Below, one piece after another: positions 1 through 8,194 of a stretch of DNA of 64,000 nt; the first letter of the stretch is position 1, and each line of letters begins with the position of its first letter. The DNA is from CADEED01 sp043747835 (GTDB lineage Bacteria; Pseudomonadota; Gammaproteobacteria; Steroidobacterales; Steroidobacteraceae). Location of the stretch: positions 1-64,000 of the forward strand of contig JAYTOK010000133.1 in NCBI GenBank assembly GCA_043747835.1, in the 5' to 3' direction. A program made the position numbers and the translations under genes. Under the pieces are notes generated by a model that had not been told where the DNA came from, did no database searches, and worked only from the letters and a program-made list of their open reading frames with translations.

Positions 1-1488
1 GCACTTTTCGGCAACGTGGATCTCTGCGGCCGGCACCAACTCCTTAGCCGTGTCGAACTTGCGCCGCAGACGATCGACCACGGCCTGATACTCGGCGGCG
101 TCCTCGGTATAGGCGCCATACATGTTGTGGCCGGAGCCGCGGGTGAAGTACGCGCCCTTCGGGTGAGTGCCGGGGAGGGTCCGGGCGGCAATACCGTCGC
201 CATCGGCGTCCAGGTACCGGTTGAACTTGGGCAGGGCCGCAATCTGCTCGGCCGTCAGCACCTTGCCGCGATCCGGCTGGTAGCTGTCATCCCACTTCAG
301 ATCCCGGCACATCCAGTCATTCATGCCGATGTCGAGATCGCTCATCACGAGCACCGGCGTCTGCAGCCGCTCCGCGAGATCGAACGCGTCGCGCGCGAAG
401 TAGAAGCACTCCTCCGGATCGCGCGGGAACAGGCACACGTGCTTCGTGTCGCCGTGCGAGGCGTACGCACCTTCGAGGATGTCGCATTGCTGCGTGCGGG
501 TCGGCATGCCCGTCGACGGGCCCACGCGCTGAATGTCGAACAGCACCGCGGGGACTTCCGCGTAGTAAGCCAACCCCAGGAATTCGTTCATGAGCGAAAC
601 GCCGGGACCGGACGTCGCGGTGAACGCGCGCGCGCCGTTCCAGTTCGCGCCCAGCACCATGCCGATCGCCGCGAGTTCGTCTTCCGCCTGGATGAACGCG
701 AAGTTCTTCTTGCCCGTCTCCGGATCGACACGCAGCCGGTCGGCGAAGCCCTTGAACGCGTCCATCACCGACGTCGACGGCGTGATCGGATACCACGCGG
801 CGACGGTCGCGCCGGCGTACACGCAACCGAGACCGGCGGCCGTGTTGCCGTCGATCATGATGTGGCCGCGGGTCTTGCTGGCCGCGTCCTTCAACGGAGA
901 AATCCTGAGCGGCAGCGGGCACGCGAGATTCGCTTTCGCGTAGTCGTACCCTAACTGGATCGCCTTCATGTTCGAATCGACGAGCTGCGGTTTCTTCGCG
1001 TAAGTCTCGGCAAGCAGCCCGCGGATCTTCTCGACGTCGAGATCGAGCAGCGCGGCGAGGACACCCGCGTAGCAGATGTTCTTCATCAGGATGCGCGTGC
1101 GCACGCCGTTGAAGTTTTCGTTGCAGAGCTTCGCGAGCGGCACGCCCAACACCGTGATGTCGTCGCGAGCGAGCAAGGCGGGCCTGGGCCACGTCGAGTC
1201 GTAGATCAGATAACCGCCGGATGCCACTTCCCGAACGTCGCGCGAGTAAGTCTCCGCGTTCATCGCGACCATGACGTCTATCTTCCCGGAGCGCGCAACG
1301 TACCCGTCTTTCGTGACGCGGATTTCGTACCACGTCGGCAGGCCCTGGATGTTGGACGGGAAGTAGTTCTTCCCCATCACCGGGATGCCGCTGCGGAAGA
1401 TGGACTTCATCAGCAGCGAATTCGCGCTGGCGGAACCCGTGCCGTTCACCGTCGCGATCTTGATCGCGAAGTCGTTCGTTCTATCCAT
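1..1488 (-). CDS. 2-oxoacid:acceptor (ferredoxin) oxidoreductase, alpha subunit with fused gamma domain, C-terminus beyond window
   Basis: Starts at ATG 1488 (MDRTNDFAIKIATVNGTGSA) and stays open to base 1, giving 496 visible residues. The first ~190 residues look like the gamma (catalytic accessory) domain of the pyruvate/2-oxoglutarate:ferredoxin oxidoreductase family. They are followed by the pyrimidine-binding alpha domain with GNTAAGLGCVYAG, YPITPST, EDELAAIG and ATSGPGVSLMNE, all typical of KorA-type subunits. Family knowledge: such enzymes decarboxylate a 2-oxoacid to acyl-CoA and pass electrons to ferredoxin; the TPP-binding beta subunit is expected just outside the window. The start lies 4 bases after the stop of the flavoprotein gene, so the two are one operon and the flavoprotein probably takes the electrons. 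Whether the substrate is 2-oxoglutarate or pyruvate cannot be decided here. Confidence 0.85.
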   Translation of the reverse strand, partial: MDRTNDFAIKIATVNGTGSASANSLLMKSIFRSGIPVMGKNYFPSNIQGLPTWYEIRVTKDGYVARSGKIDVMVAMNAETYSRDVREVASGGYLIYDSTWPRPALLARDDITVLGVPLAKLCNENFNGVRTRILMKNICYAGVLAALLDLDVEKIRGLLAETYAKKPQLVDSNMKAIQLGYDYAKANLACPLPLRISPLKDAASKTRGHIMIDGNTAAGLGCVYAGATVAAWYPITPSTSVMDAFKGFADRLRVDPETGKKNFAFIQAEDELAAIGMVLGANWNGARAFTATSGPGVSLMNEFLGLAYYAEVPAVLFDIQRVGPSTGMPTRTQQCDILEGAYASHGDTKHVCLFPRDPEECFYFARDAFDLAERLQTPVLVMSDLDIGMNDWMCRDLKWDDSYQPDRGKVLTAEQIAALPKFNRYLDADGDGIAARTLPGTHPKGAYFTRGSGHNMYGAYTEDAAEYQAVVDRLRRKFDTAKELVPAAEIHVAEKC

Positions 1489-1492
1489 TGCT

Positions 1493-3307
1493 CTAGGCGC
1501 TCTTGGGAAGCTTCGCGGCGTCCGCGATGGCCTCGTCCACGGCATGCGGCCATTGGATCACGGACTTCTGCATGTCCCACGCCGCTGTCGGGCAGCGCTC
1601 CGCGCACAGGCCGCAGTGCACGCAAAGATCTTCGTCCTTCACCATGACGCGTGCCGTGTGCATGAGCGGCGACGAAACATACAGCGCCTGCGTGATGTTC
1701 TTCGCGGGCGCCTTCAACCGCGTCCGCAGATCGGCCTCGTCCCCGTTCGCGGTGATCGTGAGGCAGTCCACCGGGCAGATGTCGATGCAGGCGTCGCACT
1801 CGATGCAGAGCTTCGTCTCGAACACCGTCTGCACGTCGCAGTTGAGGCAACGTTGCACCTCTTTCTCGATCTGCTCGACGGTGAAGCCGAGCTCGACTTC
1901 GATGTCGAGCTTCTTGAAGCGTTCCTTCAGCGAGACGTGCGGCATGAGCCGCCGCTCCGCCGGGTTGTAGTCGTTCGAGTACGCCCACTCGTGCATGCCC
2001 ATCTTCGTGGACTGCAGGTTCACGCCGGGCGCGAGGCGTTCCGCCGTGCTCTTTCCGTGGCAGTGGTTGTGGATCGAGATCGCGGCCTGGTGACCGTGTT
2101 CGACGGCCCAGATGATGTTCTTGGGGCCGAACGCGGCGTCGCCGCCGAAGAACACGCCGGCGCGCGTCGACTCGAAAGTCTTGAGATCGACCTTCGGAAC
2201 GTCCCATTTGTCGAACTCGATGCCGAGATCGCGTTCGATCCAGGGGAATGCGTTCTCCTGGCCAATCGCGAGGATCACGTCGTCGGCTTCGAGGAATTCC
2301 TCGCCGGTGATGCGCTCGGCCGTGATGCGGCCCTTCGCGTCGAGGTCGTATTCGAGACAATCGAAGTTCATGCCCTTCAACTTGCCGTTCTCGTGCACGA
2401 ACGCCTTCGGCGAGCGGTTGATCACGATCTTGACGTGTTCTTCTTCCGCGTCCTCTAGCTCCCAGGCGGAGGCCTTGAAGAACTGGCGCGGCTTGCGCGC
2501 CATGACCTTCACGTCGTCGGCGCCGAGGCGCAGCGATGTGCGGCAGCAATCCATCGCCGTGTTGCCCACGCCGATGATCAGCACCTTCTTGCCGATCGAC
2601 TTGATGTGTTCGAACGCGACGGACTCGAGCCAGGTGATGCCGATGTGCACGTTGGCCGCCGCTTCGGCGCGGCCCGGTAGTTTGAGCTCCTTGCCCTTCG
2701 GCGCGCCCGCGCCGACGAACACGGCGTCGAAGCCGCCCTTGGTCAGCAATTCCGTCATCGACTTGATCGGGTGATTGAGTTTGAGATCGACACCCATCTC
2801 GACGATCTGCGCGATCTCGTCGTCGAGCACTTCCGCGGGCAGGCGGAACGACGGGATGTTCGTGCGCATGAGGCCACCGGGCACGCCCCACTGCTCGAAG
2901 ATCGTCACGGAGTAACCGAGCGGCATGAGGTCGTTCGCGACCGTGAGCGACGCGCAACCCGCGCCGACGAGCGCGATCTTCTTGCCGTTCTTGAGCTTCG
3001 GGATCTTGGGCAGCAGCCCCTTGATGTCTTCCTTGTTGTCCGCGGCGACGCGCTTCAGCCGGCAGATCGCGACGGGTTTTTCCTCGACGCGCCCTCTGCG
3101 GCAGGCAGGTTCACAGGGGCGATCGCAAACGCGCCCGAGGATCCCCGGGAACACGTTCGAGTGGCGATTCACCATGTAGGCGTCGGTGAAACGGCCCTGC
3201 GCAATAAGTCGAATGTATTCGGGGACGTCGGTGTGTGCGGGACAAGCCCATTGGCAATCCACGACCTTGTGAAAGTAGTCGGGTTGCGAAGTATCCGTCG
3301 GTTGCAT
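1493..3307 (-). CDS. GltD-like FAD/NAD(P)-dependent oxidoreductase with N-terminal Fe-S domain and C-terminal 2x[4Fe-4S] ferredoxin domain
   Basis: 604 residues from ATG 3307, chosen because a GGGGG ribosome-binding stretch sits just upstream; the open frame extends further to 3445 but without a better start. The N-terminal region has the Cys-rich pattern of glutamate-synthase small subunits (CQWACPAHTDVPEY, CDRPCEPACRRG). Next comes a dinucleotide-binding fold (ALVGAGCASLTVANDL, then IIGVGNTAMDC), and an FAD-closing segment GVFFGGDAAFGP. The C-terminus has two ferredoxin motifs (CIECDACIDICPVDC and CVHCGLCAERCP). It probably links NAD(P)H and ferredoxin pools for the oxidoreductase encoded 4 bases downstream. 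It is not a bona fide GltD because no large GltB subunit is adjacent and the ferredoxin tail is extra. Confidence 0.85.
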   Translation of the reverse strand: MQPTDTSQPDYFHKVVDCQWACPAHTDVPEYIRLIAQGRFTDAYMVNRHSNVFPGILGRVCDRPCEPACRRGRVEEKPVAICRLKRVAADNKEDIKGLLPKIPKLKNGKKIALVGAGCASLTVANDLMPLGYSVTIFEQWGVPGGLMRTNIPSFRLPAEVLDDEIAQIVEMGVDLKLNHPIKSMTELLTKGGFDAVFVGAGAPKGKELKLPGRAEAAANVHIGITWLESVAFEHIKSIGKKVLIIGVGNTAMDCCRTSLRLGADDVKVMARKPRQFFKASAWELEDAEEEHVKIVINRSPKAFVHENGKLKGMNFDCLEYDLDAKGRITAERITGEEFLEADDVILAIGQENAFPWIERDLGIEFDKWDVPKVDLKTFESTRAGVFFGGDAAFGPKNIIWAVEHGHQAAISIHNHCHGKSTAERLAPGVNLQSTKMGMHEWAYSNDYNPAERRLMPHVSLKERFKKLDIEVELGFTVEQIEKEVQRCLNCDVQTVFETKLCIECDACIDICPVDCLTITANGDEADLRTRLKAPAKNITQALYVSSPLMHTARVMVKDEDLCVHCGLCAERCPTAAWDMQKSVIQWPHAVDEAIADAAKLPKSA

Positions 3308-3374
3308 ATCCCCCCGGTCAAGACGCCGTTTTCCCCACCCGGCGCGCCTGCGAGTATAGGCTTCACGCCCACCC

Positions 3375-3713
3375 ATGCACACGCCCACTGAAATCAAGCT
3401 GCGGACGCGCTCACGCGTGCTGGATGTCGCGTTCGTCGACGGCAAGCGCTTCGAGCTGCCGTTCGAATACCTGCGCGTGCATTCGCCGTCCGCCGAGGTA
3501 AAGGGACACGGCCCGGGTCAGGAGGTTCTCGTGCTGGGCAAGCAGAACGTAGGGATTCGCGCCGTGGAGCCCGTGGGGCAGTACGCCGTGAAGCTCGTGT
3601 TCGACGATGGCCACGATTCGGGCCTGTTCACGTGGAATTATTTGCGCGAGCTGGGTGAGAACCACTCGCAGCTTTGGGCGAAGTACCAGGCCCGGGTCAA
3701 ATCCGCCCAGTGA
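3375..3713 (+). CDS. DUF971 (gamma-butyrobetaine hydroxylase N-terminal-like) protein
   Basis: 112 residues starting MHTPTEIKLRTRSRVLDVAF. The pattern of an N-terminal beta strand pair, FELPFEYLRVHSPSAEV, GIRAVEPVGQYAVKLVFDDGHDSGLFTWNYLREL matches the small DUF971 family, which also forms the N-terminal domain of gamma-butyrobetaine hydroxylase. In that enzyme the domain binds zinc through Cys/His, but no Cys cluster is visible here. Stand-alone DUF971 genes commonly sit beside ubiE in proteobacteria, as here. The biochemical role is unknown. The gene diverges from the oxidoreductase operon across a 67-base gap that must hold both promoters. Confidence 0.8.
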   Translation: MHTPTEIKLRTRSRVLDVAFVDGKRFELPFEYLRVHSPSAEVKGHGPGQEVLVLGKQNVGIRAVEPVGQYAVKLVFDDGHDSGLFTWNYLRELGENHSQLWAKYQARVKSAQ

Positions 3714-3725
3714 TCCAAAACAAAA

Positions 3726-3754
3726 GAGGGCTGGTCTCGTTGAAACCAGCCCTC
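3726..3754 (-). terminator. Stem-loop with T-rich tail on the minus strand
   Basis: A 10-base inverted repeat (GAGGGCTGGT ... ACCAGCCCTC, 9-base loop) lies 12 bases after the DUF971 stop. On the plus strand nothing T-rich follows it. On the minus strand the stem is followed by TTTTGTTTT, so it has rho-independent form only in that direction. No minus-strand gene ends here, so it may be an imperfect bidirectional terminator for the DUF971 transcript, or block antisense transcription out of the ubiE region. Confidence 0.55.
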
Positions 3755-3855
3755 GCAAGACCCCCGCTCGAATAGTTCGGCTTTGTAGCGAAAGGTCTCC
3801 CGAAAAGCCAGCACTTTCGGGCCGTGTTCGCGACACCGTCTATACTGGCCGCCCT

Positions 3856-4614
3856 GTGAACGACCCCAAGAAAACCTCCTCGACCGACTTCGGCTACGAG
3901 CAAGTCGCGTGGGGCGAGAAACAGAGCCGCGTGCGTGGCGTTTTCGATTCGGTCGCGTCGAACTACGACCTGATGAACGATCTGATGTCCGGTGGCGCGC
4001 ATCGCCTCTGGAAGGAGTTCACGCTGTCGCTGACGCAGCTCCGCCCCGGACAGCGCGCGCTCGACGTCGCCGGCGGCACGGGCGATCTCACGCAGGGGAT
4101 GGCGAAGCAGGTCGGCCGGACGGGCGTCGTCGTGCTCTCCGACATCAATGGCGCGATGCTGAACGAAGGCCGCGATCGTCTGCTGGATGCCGGTCTCGTC
4201 GGCAACGTGAGCTGCGTACTCGCGAACGCCGAAAAACTCCCCTTCGCGGATTCGCAGTTCGACTGCGTGACGATCGGTTTCGGATTGCGCAACGTCACCG
4301 ACAAGCCCGCGGCGCTCGCCGACATGCGCCGGGTGCTGAAGCCCGGCGGTCAGTTGCTCGTGCTCGAGTTCTCGCAGCCGGTCGTGCCCTTCCTCAAGCC
4401 ACTGTATGACGCGTACTCCTTCCGCGTGCTGCCGCTGATCGGCAAGTACGTCGCGAAGGACGAAGCGAGCTACCGCTATCTCGCCGAGTCGATCCGCATG
4501 CATCCCGATCAGGAAACCTTGTTAGGCCTGATGCGCGATGCCGGGCTCGAGGATTGCCGTTACCACAACCTGTCGGGCGGAATAGTCGCGGTTCACCGCG
4601 GGTATCGATACTGA
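3856..4614 (+). CDS. ubiE: Ubiquinone/menaquinone C-methyltransferase UbiE
   Basis: 252 residues from GTG 3856, close to the 251 of E. coli UbiE. The class I SAM-binding motif ALDVAGGTGDL is clear, with FDSVASNYDLMNDLMSGGAHRLWK near the N-terminus and FGLRNVTDKPAAL and MRRVLKPGGQLLVLEFS as family signatures. It catalyses the C-methylation of the demethylated quinone ring in the inner-membrane ubiquinone pathway. The ORF is open further upstream, but the GTG is favoured by length and homology. A TATACT hexamer at 3841-3846 lies 9 bases before it, so a very short or absent leader is possible. Four bases separate its stop from ubiJ. Confidence 0.95.
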   Translation: MNDPKKTSSTDFGYEQVAWGEKQSRVRGVFDSVASNYDLMNDLMSGGAHRLWKEFTLSLTQLRPGQRALDVAGGTGDLTQGMAKQVGRTGVVVLSDINGAMLNEGRDRLLDAGLVGNVSCVLANAEKLPFADSQFDCVTIGFGLRNVTDKPAALADMRRVLKPGGQLLVLEFSQPVVPFLKPLYDAYSFRVLPLIGKYVAKDEASYRYLAESIRMHPDQETLLGLMRDAGLEDCRYHNLSGGIVAVHRGYRY

Positions 4615-4617
4615 AGA

Positions 4618-5229
4618 ATGCTGACCCAGGCGATCGAGAATCTGCTGAACCGCAATCTTCCCCGCAGCCCGCGAGCCATCGAACTCTGCGAGGCGCTGAA
4701 GGGGAAAACCGTGCGCATCGACGCACAGCCGCTGGGCTGGACTCTCGTCATCGAAGCGCTGGGCACGTCCGTCAGTCTCACCAAGGCCGCGGGCGACAAG
4801 GAGCCCGACGCGCGGATCTCCGGTAGTTTGATGAGTCTCGCCCAGCTCGCGGGCCCCGAGCCCGAGGAAGTGATCCGGCGCGGCGATGTCTCGATCCGCG
4901 GCGACGCGGAGATTGCGCAGAAATTCCGCGAACTCGCGATGCTGCTCAAGCCGGACGTCGAAGAGGAACTGTCAAAGCTCATCGGCGACACGCCCGCGCA
5001 CCAGGCGCTGCGTTTCGCGCGCATGGCGGCCGGGTTCGGCCGGCGCGCCGCCGAGACATCGGTGCGCAACGTGGCCGAATATCTCGCGCACGAACGCCGC
5101 GACCTCGTGCCGCGCGCCGAAGCGGAGGATCACTACCGCAATGTCGAACGCCTGCGCTCGGATCTCGATCGTCTCGAGGCGCGGACCCGTCTCGTGGAAG
5201 ACGAGCCGCACCTCGAGGACCCGCGATGA
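4618..5229 (+). CDS. ubiJ: Ubiquinone biosynthesis accessory factor UbiJ (SCP2-domain)
   Basis: 203 residues starting MLTQAIENLLNRNLPRSPRA. The N-terminal ~110 residues form an SCP2-like lipid-binding domain (KTVRIDAQPLGWTLVIEALG, ISGSLMSLAQL, VSIRGDAEIAQKFREL). The charged C-terminus (NVERLRSDLDRLEARTRLVEDE) is probably a coiled coil. UbiJ is a non-catalytic scaffold in the ubiquinone-synthesis complex, and the position between ubiE and ubiB is the one found in E. coli and many gammaproteobacteria. Its last codons overlap the ubiB start by 4 bases (ATGA). The assignment rests on context plus the SCP2 pattern. Confidence 0.9.
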   Translation: MLTQAIENLLNRNLPRSPRAIELCEALKGKTVRIDAQPLGWTLVIEALGTSVSLTKAAGDKEPDARISGSLMSLAQLAGPEPEEVIRRGDVSIRGDAEIAQKFRELAMLLKPDVEEELSKLIGDTPAHQALRFARMAAGFGRRAAETSVRNVAEYLAHERRDLVPRAEAEDHYRNVERLRSDLDRLEARTRLVEDEPHLEDPR

Positions 5230-6890
5230 AACTGCGCGTCCTCGCTCGCCTCATCGAAATACAGAAAGTGCTCGTGCGTCACGGGCTCGACGAATTCGTG
5301 CGCGCAACGCATTTGTATCGACCGTTGCGATTCCTGTTCCTGCTGTCGCCGTGGACCTGGGCCGTGCGCCGCTCGGACGCGCCGCGCGGCGAACGGCTGC
5401 GGCTGGCGCTGGAGGAGTTAGGCCCCATCTTCGTGAAGTTGGGCCAGGCGCTCTCGACACGCCGCGACCTGATCCCCATCGACATCGCGGACGAGCTGGC
5501 AAAACTTCAGGATCGCGTGCCGCCGTTCGACGGCAAGGTTGCACGCGCGATTGTCGAAGCCGCGTATGGCCGCGACGTCACGCAAGTTTTTTCCAGCTTC
5601 GACGAGACGCCGCTCGCGGCCGCGTCGATCGCGCAGGTGCACACCGCGGAGCTGCGCGCCGAGGTGTCACTCAACGGCGCGAAGACGCGCGAAGTGGTCG
5701 TCAAGGTGCTGCGGCCGGGCATGCACGCCGTGATCGCGCGCGACCTCGAAGTCATGCACGAGCTGGCGCGCATCGCCCACAACAACTGGTCGGGCGCGCA
5801 TCGTCTGCGACCGATGGAAGTCGTGCGCGAATACGAGAAAACGATCCTCGACGAGCTCGATCTCATGCGCGAGGCGGGAAATGCCTCGCAGTTGCGCCGC
5901 AACTTCGAGACCTCGACTCTTCTATATGTGCCCGCTGTGCACTGGGATTTCTGCCGCCCGGGCGTCATGGTCATGGAGCGCATCCGTGGCGTGCAGATCT
6001 CGAACATGGCGCGCCTGCGTGAGGTCGGCACGGACATCCGCAAGCTCGCGGAGAACGGTGTCGAGATTTTCTTTACCCAGGTGTTCAAGCACAACTTCTT
6101 CCACGCCGACATGCACCCCGGCAACATCTTCGTGCTGATCGAGAATCCGGCGTCGCCCAAGTACGCAGCCGTGGATTTCGGGATCGTCGGCACGCTCGAC
6201 CCGCGCGATCAGTACTACCTCGCGGAAAATTTCCTCGCGGTGTTCGAACGCGACTACCGCCGCGTCGCCACGCTGCATCTCGAATCGGGATGGGTGCCGG
6301 AAGGTTCACGCGTCGACGAGATGGAATCCGCGATCCGCACCGTGTGCGAGCCCATCTTCAACAAGCCGCTCAAGGAAATTTCCTTCGGGACCGTGTTGCT
6401 GCGATTGTTCGAAATATCTCGCCGCTTCAACGTCGAGATCCAGCCGCAACTGATCCTGCTGCAGAAGACGCTGCTCAACATCGAAGGGCTGGGTCGCGAG
6501 CTGTATCCCGACCTCGACATCTTCAAGACCGCGGGCCCGATCATGCGCGACTGGGTGCGCGAGAAGATGAGCGCGCGCGCCGTCATGGACAAGGCGCGAG
6601 TGCAATTGCCCGAGATCATCAACAGCCTGCAGACGCTCGCGCCGCTCGTGCGTTCGGCGGTGCAACGCGCGCAGGACGGAAGACTGCGGCTCGCGGTCGA
6701 GGCGCCGGAGATCAATGCGCTGCGCAGCGAGATCAAGCGGACCAATCGTCGCCGCGACAAGGTGACGGTTGCCGCCGTGCTCCTGCTGGGCGGGATCGTC
6801 TGGCTCGCGGTGTCGCGCGATCCGGAGTGGGCGGGATGGGCGTTGTCCGCCGTTGGCGCTGCGTGGATCGTTGTCGAGGTCAGAAGGTAA
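5226..6890 (+). CDS. ubiB: UbiB, ABC1/ADCK-family atypical kinase for ubiquinone synthesis
   Basis: 554 residues, near the usual ~545. Family signatures are present in order: the LGPIFVKLGQALSTRRDLIP KxGQ motif near residues 70-85, PLAAASIAQVHTAEL (Ala-rich nucleotide loop), VVVKVLRPGM, the catalytic region HADMHPGNIF, and AAVDFGIVGTLD with the metal-binding DFG. Two hydrophobic segments close to the C-terminus (VAAVLLLGGIVWLAVS and WAGWALSAVGAAWIVVEV) anchor it in the membrane. UbiB has ATPase activity and assists extraction of hydrophobic precursors in ubiquinone synthesis. It overlaps ubiJ by ATGA and ends the ubiquinone operon; the sequence immediately downstream changes to lower GC. Confidence 0.95.
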   Translation: MKLRVLARLIEIQKVLVRHGLDEFVRATHLYRPLRFLFLLSPWTWAVRRSDAPRGERLRLALEELGPIFVKLGQALSTRRDLIPIDIADELAKLQDRVPPFDGKVARAIVEAAYGRDVTQVFSSFDETPLAAASIAQVHTAELRAEVSLNGAKTREVVVKVLRPGMHAVIARDLEVMHELARIAHNNWSGAHRLRPMEVVREYEKTILDELDLMREAGNASQLRRNFETSTLLYVPAVHWDFCRPGVMVMERIRGVQISNMARLREVGTDIRKLAENGVEIFFTQVFKHNFFHADMHPGNIFVLIENPASPKYAAVDFGIVGTLDPRDQYYLAENFLAVFERDYRRVATLHLESGWVPEGSRVDEMESAIRTVCEPIFNKPLKEISFGTVLLRLFEISRRFNVEIQPQLILLQKTLLNIEGLGRELYPDLDIFKTAGPIMRDWVREKMSARAVMDKARVQLPEIINSLQTLAPLVRSAVQRAQDGRLRLAVEAPEINALRSEIKRTNRRRDKVTVAAVLLLGGIVWLAVSRDPEWAGWALSAVGAAWIVVEVRR

Positions 6891-7126
6891 CCGATAGGGC
6901 GATTTCTCGCCGCCTAATCAAGGAGTCACTGAGCTCTGATTAGCATGTGAAGGTGCTTGTGACTCTAGCTGCTTGACCAAGCACCAGTTGTCGCGGCTGT
7001 CACGACGTTAAAGGCAAATCTGGGCGTTTCCGTTTAGAAAATCCTGGTTCAGCATTGGCTATGTCAAAGCATACTAGGTACCCAGGATCGAACTCTCTGT
7101 CGACCGTCATTCCACCCAGAAATCCA
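6891..7126 (+). other. Left intergenic boundary of the AT-richer insert
   Basis: These 236 bases between ubiB and the AAA ATPase gene contain no convincing gene. A 7-base inverted repeat (CTAATCA 6914-6920, TGATTAG 6937-6943) may be a weak terminator for ubiB; no T-tract follows. Base composition changes here from strongly GC-biased to mixed. I found no tRNA, integrase or clear direct repeat matching the right end near 10640, so the insertion mechanism is not visible. Confidence 0.5.
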
Positions 7127-8194
7127 ATGGCTAGCACTGATCAACTTAAAGCGCTCATCAAGTCTCACCTAGAACGTGATGATGAGCAGTTTTTCTCGGT
7201 CGCCATGCAGGTTGCCGCTCATGAGGCAAAGATTGGTCACGGAAAAATGGCGGAAGAGCTCCGCGAAATGATCGATGCTGCGAAACTTCAAGGCATTCGT
7301 GCACCGCGCGAGAACTTAGTTCCGATTGCCAGGCCACGCGGAGATGTTGGAAACCTCCTTACAATTGTCCAGCCCAAGGAACGACTCGCAGATTTGGTTC
7401 TGGGCAAAGAGAAGGTGTTCGCTCTCCAACGGATACTGCGAGAGCAACGAAAGTTTGCGGATATTCGAGCGCACGGCCTGTCCCCACGCCGGAAGCTATT
7501 GCTCGTAGGTCCTCCTGGGACAGGCAAAACTTTCACGGCGGGCGCCCTCGCCGGGGAACTCGGTGTTCCTCTGTTTCTGGTGAAGTTAGATGCTTTGATC
7601 ACCAAGTTCATGGGAGAGACTGCCGCAAAACTTCGCCAGATATTCGACGCAATCACGGCGAATCGCGGTGTTTATTTTTTTGACGAGTTTGATGCCATCG
7701 GATCGCATCGAGATCGAGAGAATGACGTAGGCGAGATTCGGCGCGTCTTGAACAGCTTTCTCCAAATGATTGAACAAGATCGCTCGAACAGCCTCATTCT
7801 CGCCGCGACGAACCACCCGGAAATACTCGACTACGCGCTGTTTCGTCGCTTTGACGACGTCATCGAATATGAGCTGCCGTCTGTCAAGCAACGGGTAGAA
7901 CTCATTCAGAGTCGTATGGGCAGATTTGCGCCGCGAGTTCGGCAAAGTCCTTCACTTGCGAAGGCTGCGAGCGGCCTAAGTCACGCTGAGATCTGCCGGG
8001 CTGTTGACGAATCAATAAAAGAAGCGATTCTTCAACAAGAGAGCGCGGTCTCACTAGACTCCCTCTTGCGAATGCTAGCCGAGCGGCGCCTAATCGCATC
8101 ACGCCTGTCTAACCACTCCTCCAAGAAGCGTCATGCCAAGTCGCTCAGAAGAAAGACGTCCTCACCTCGTTCTAGACGGAACCGCGGAAGCTAG
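7127..8194 (+). CDS. ietA: IetA-like AAA ATPase (antitoxin/ATPase partner of a subtilisin-like protease)
   Basis: 355 residues from ATG 7127 (MASTDQLKALIKSHLERDDE); an in-frame ATG at 7061 is possible but its leader looks non-coding. It has one AAA module: Walker A GPPGTGKT at residues 128-135, Walker B VYFFDEFDAIG around 182-192, a sensor ATNH, and RRFD as probable arginine finger. The helical N-terminus and the overlap with a downstream S8 protease gene match the ietAS pair. That pair was first described on the Agrobacterium Ti plasmid pTiC58 as a stability/incompatibility toxin-antitoxin-like system and was later listed among anti-phage systems. The C-terminus is extremely basic (KKRHAKSLRRKTS). 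Codon use is much less GC-rich than in flanking genes, indicating transfer. The ATPase gene itself looks intact. Confidence 0.8.
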   Translation: MASTDQLKALIKSHLERDDEQFFSVAMQVAAHEAKIGHGKMAEELREMIDAAKLQGIRAPRENLVPIARPRGDVGNLLTIVQPKERLADLVLGKEKVFALQRILREQRKFADIRAHGLSPRRKLLLVGPPGTGKTFTAGALAGELGVPLFLVKLDALITKFMGETAAKLRQIFDAITANRGVYFFDEFDAIGSHRDRENDVGEIRRVLNSFLQMIEQDRSNSLILAATNHPEILDYALFRRFDDVIEYELPSVKQRVELIQSRMGRFAPRVRQSPSLAKAASGLSHAEICRAVDESIKEAILQQESAVSLDSLLRMLAERRLIASRLSNHSSKKRHAKSLRRKTSSPRSRRNRGS

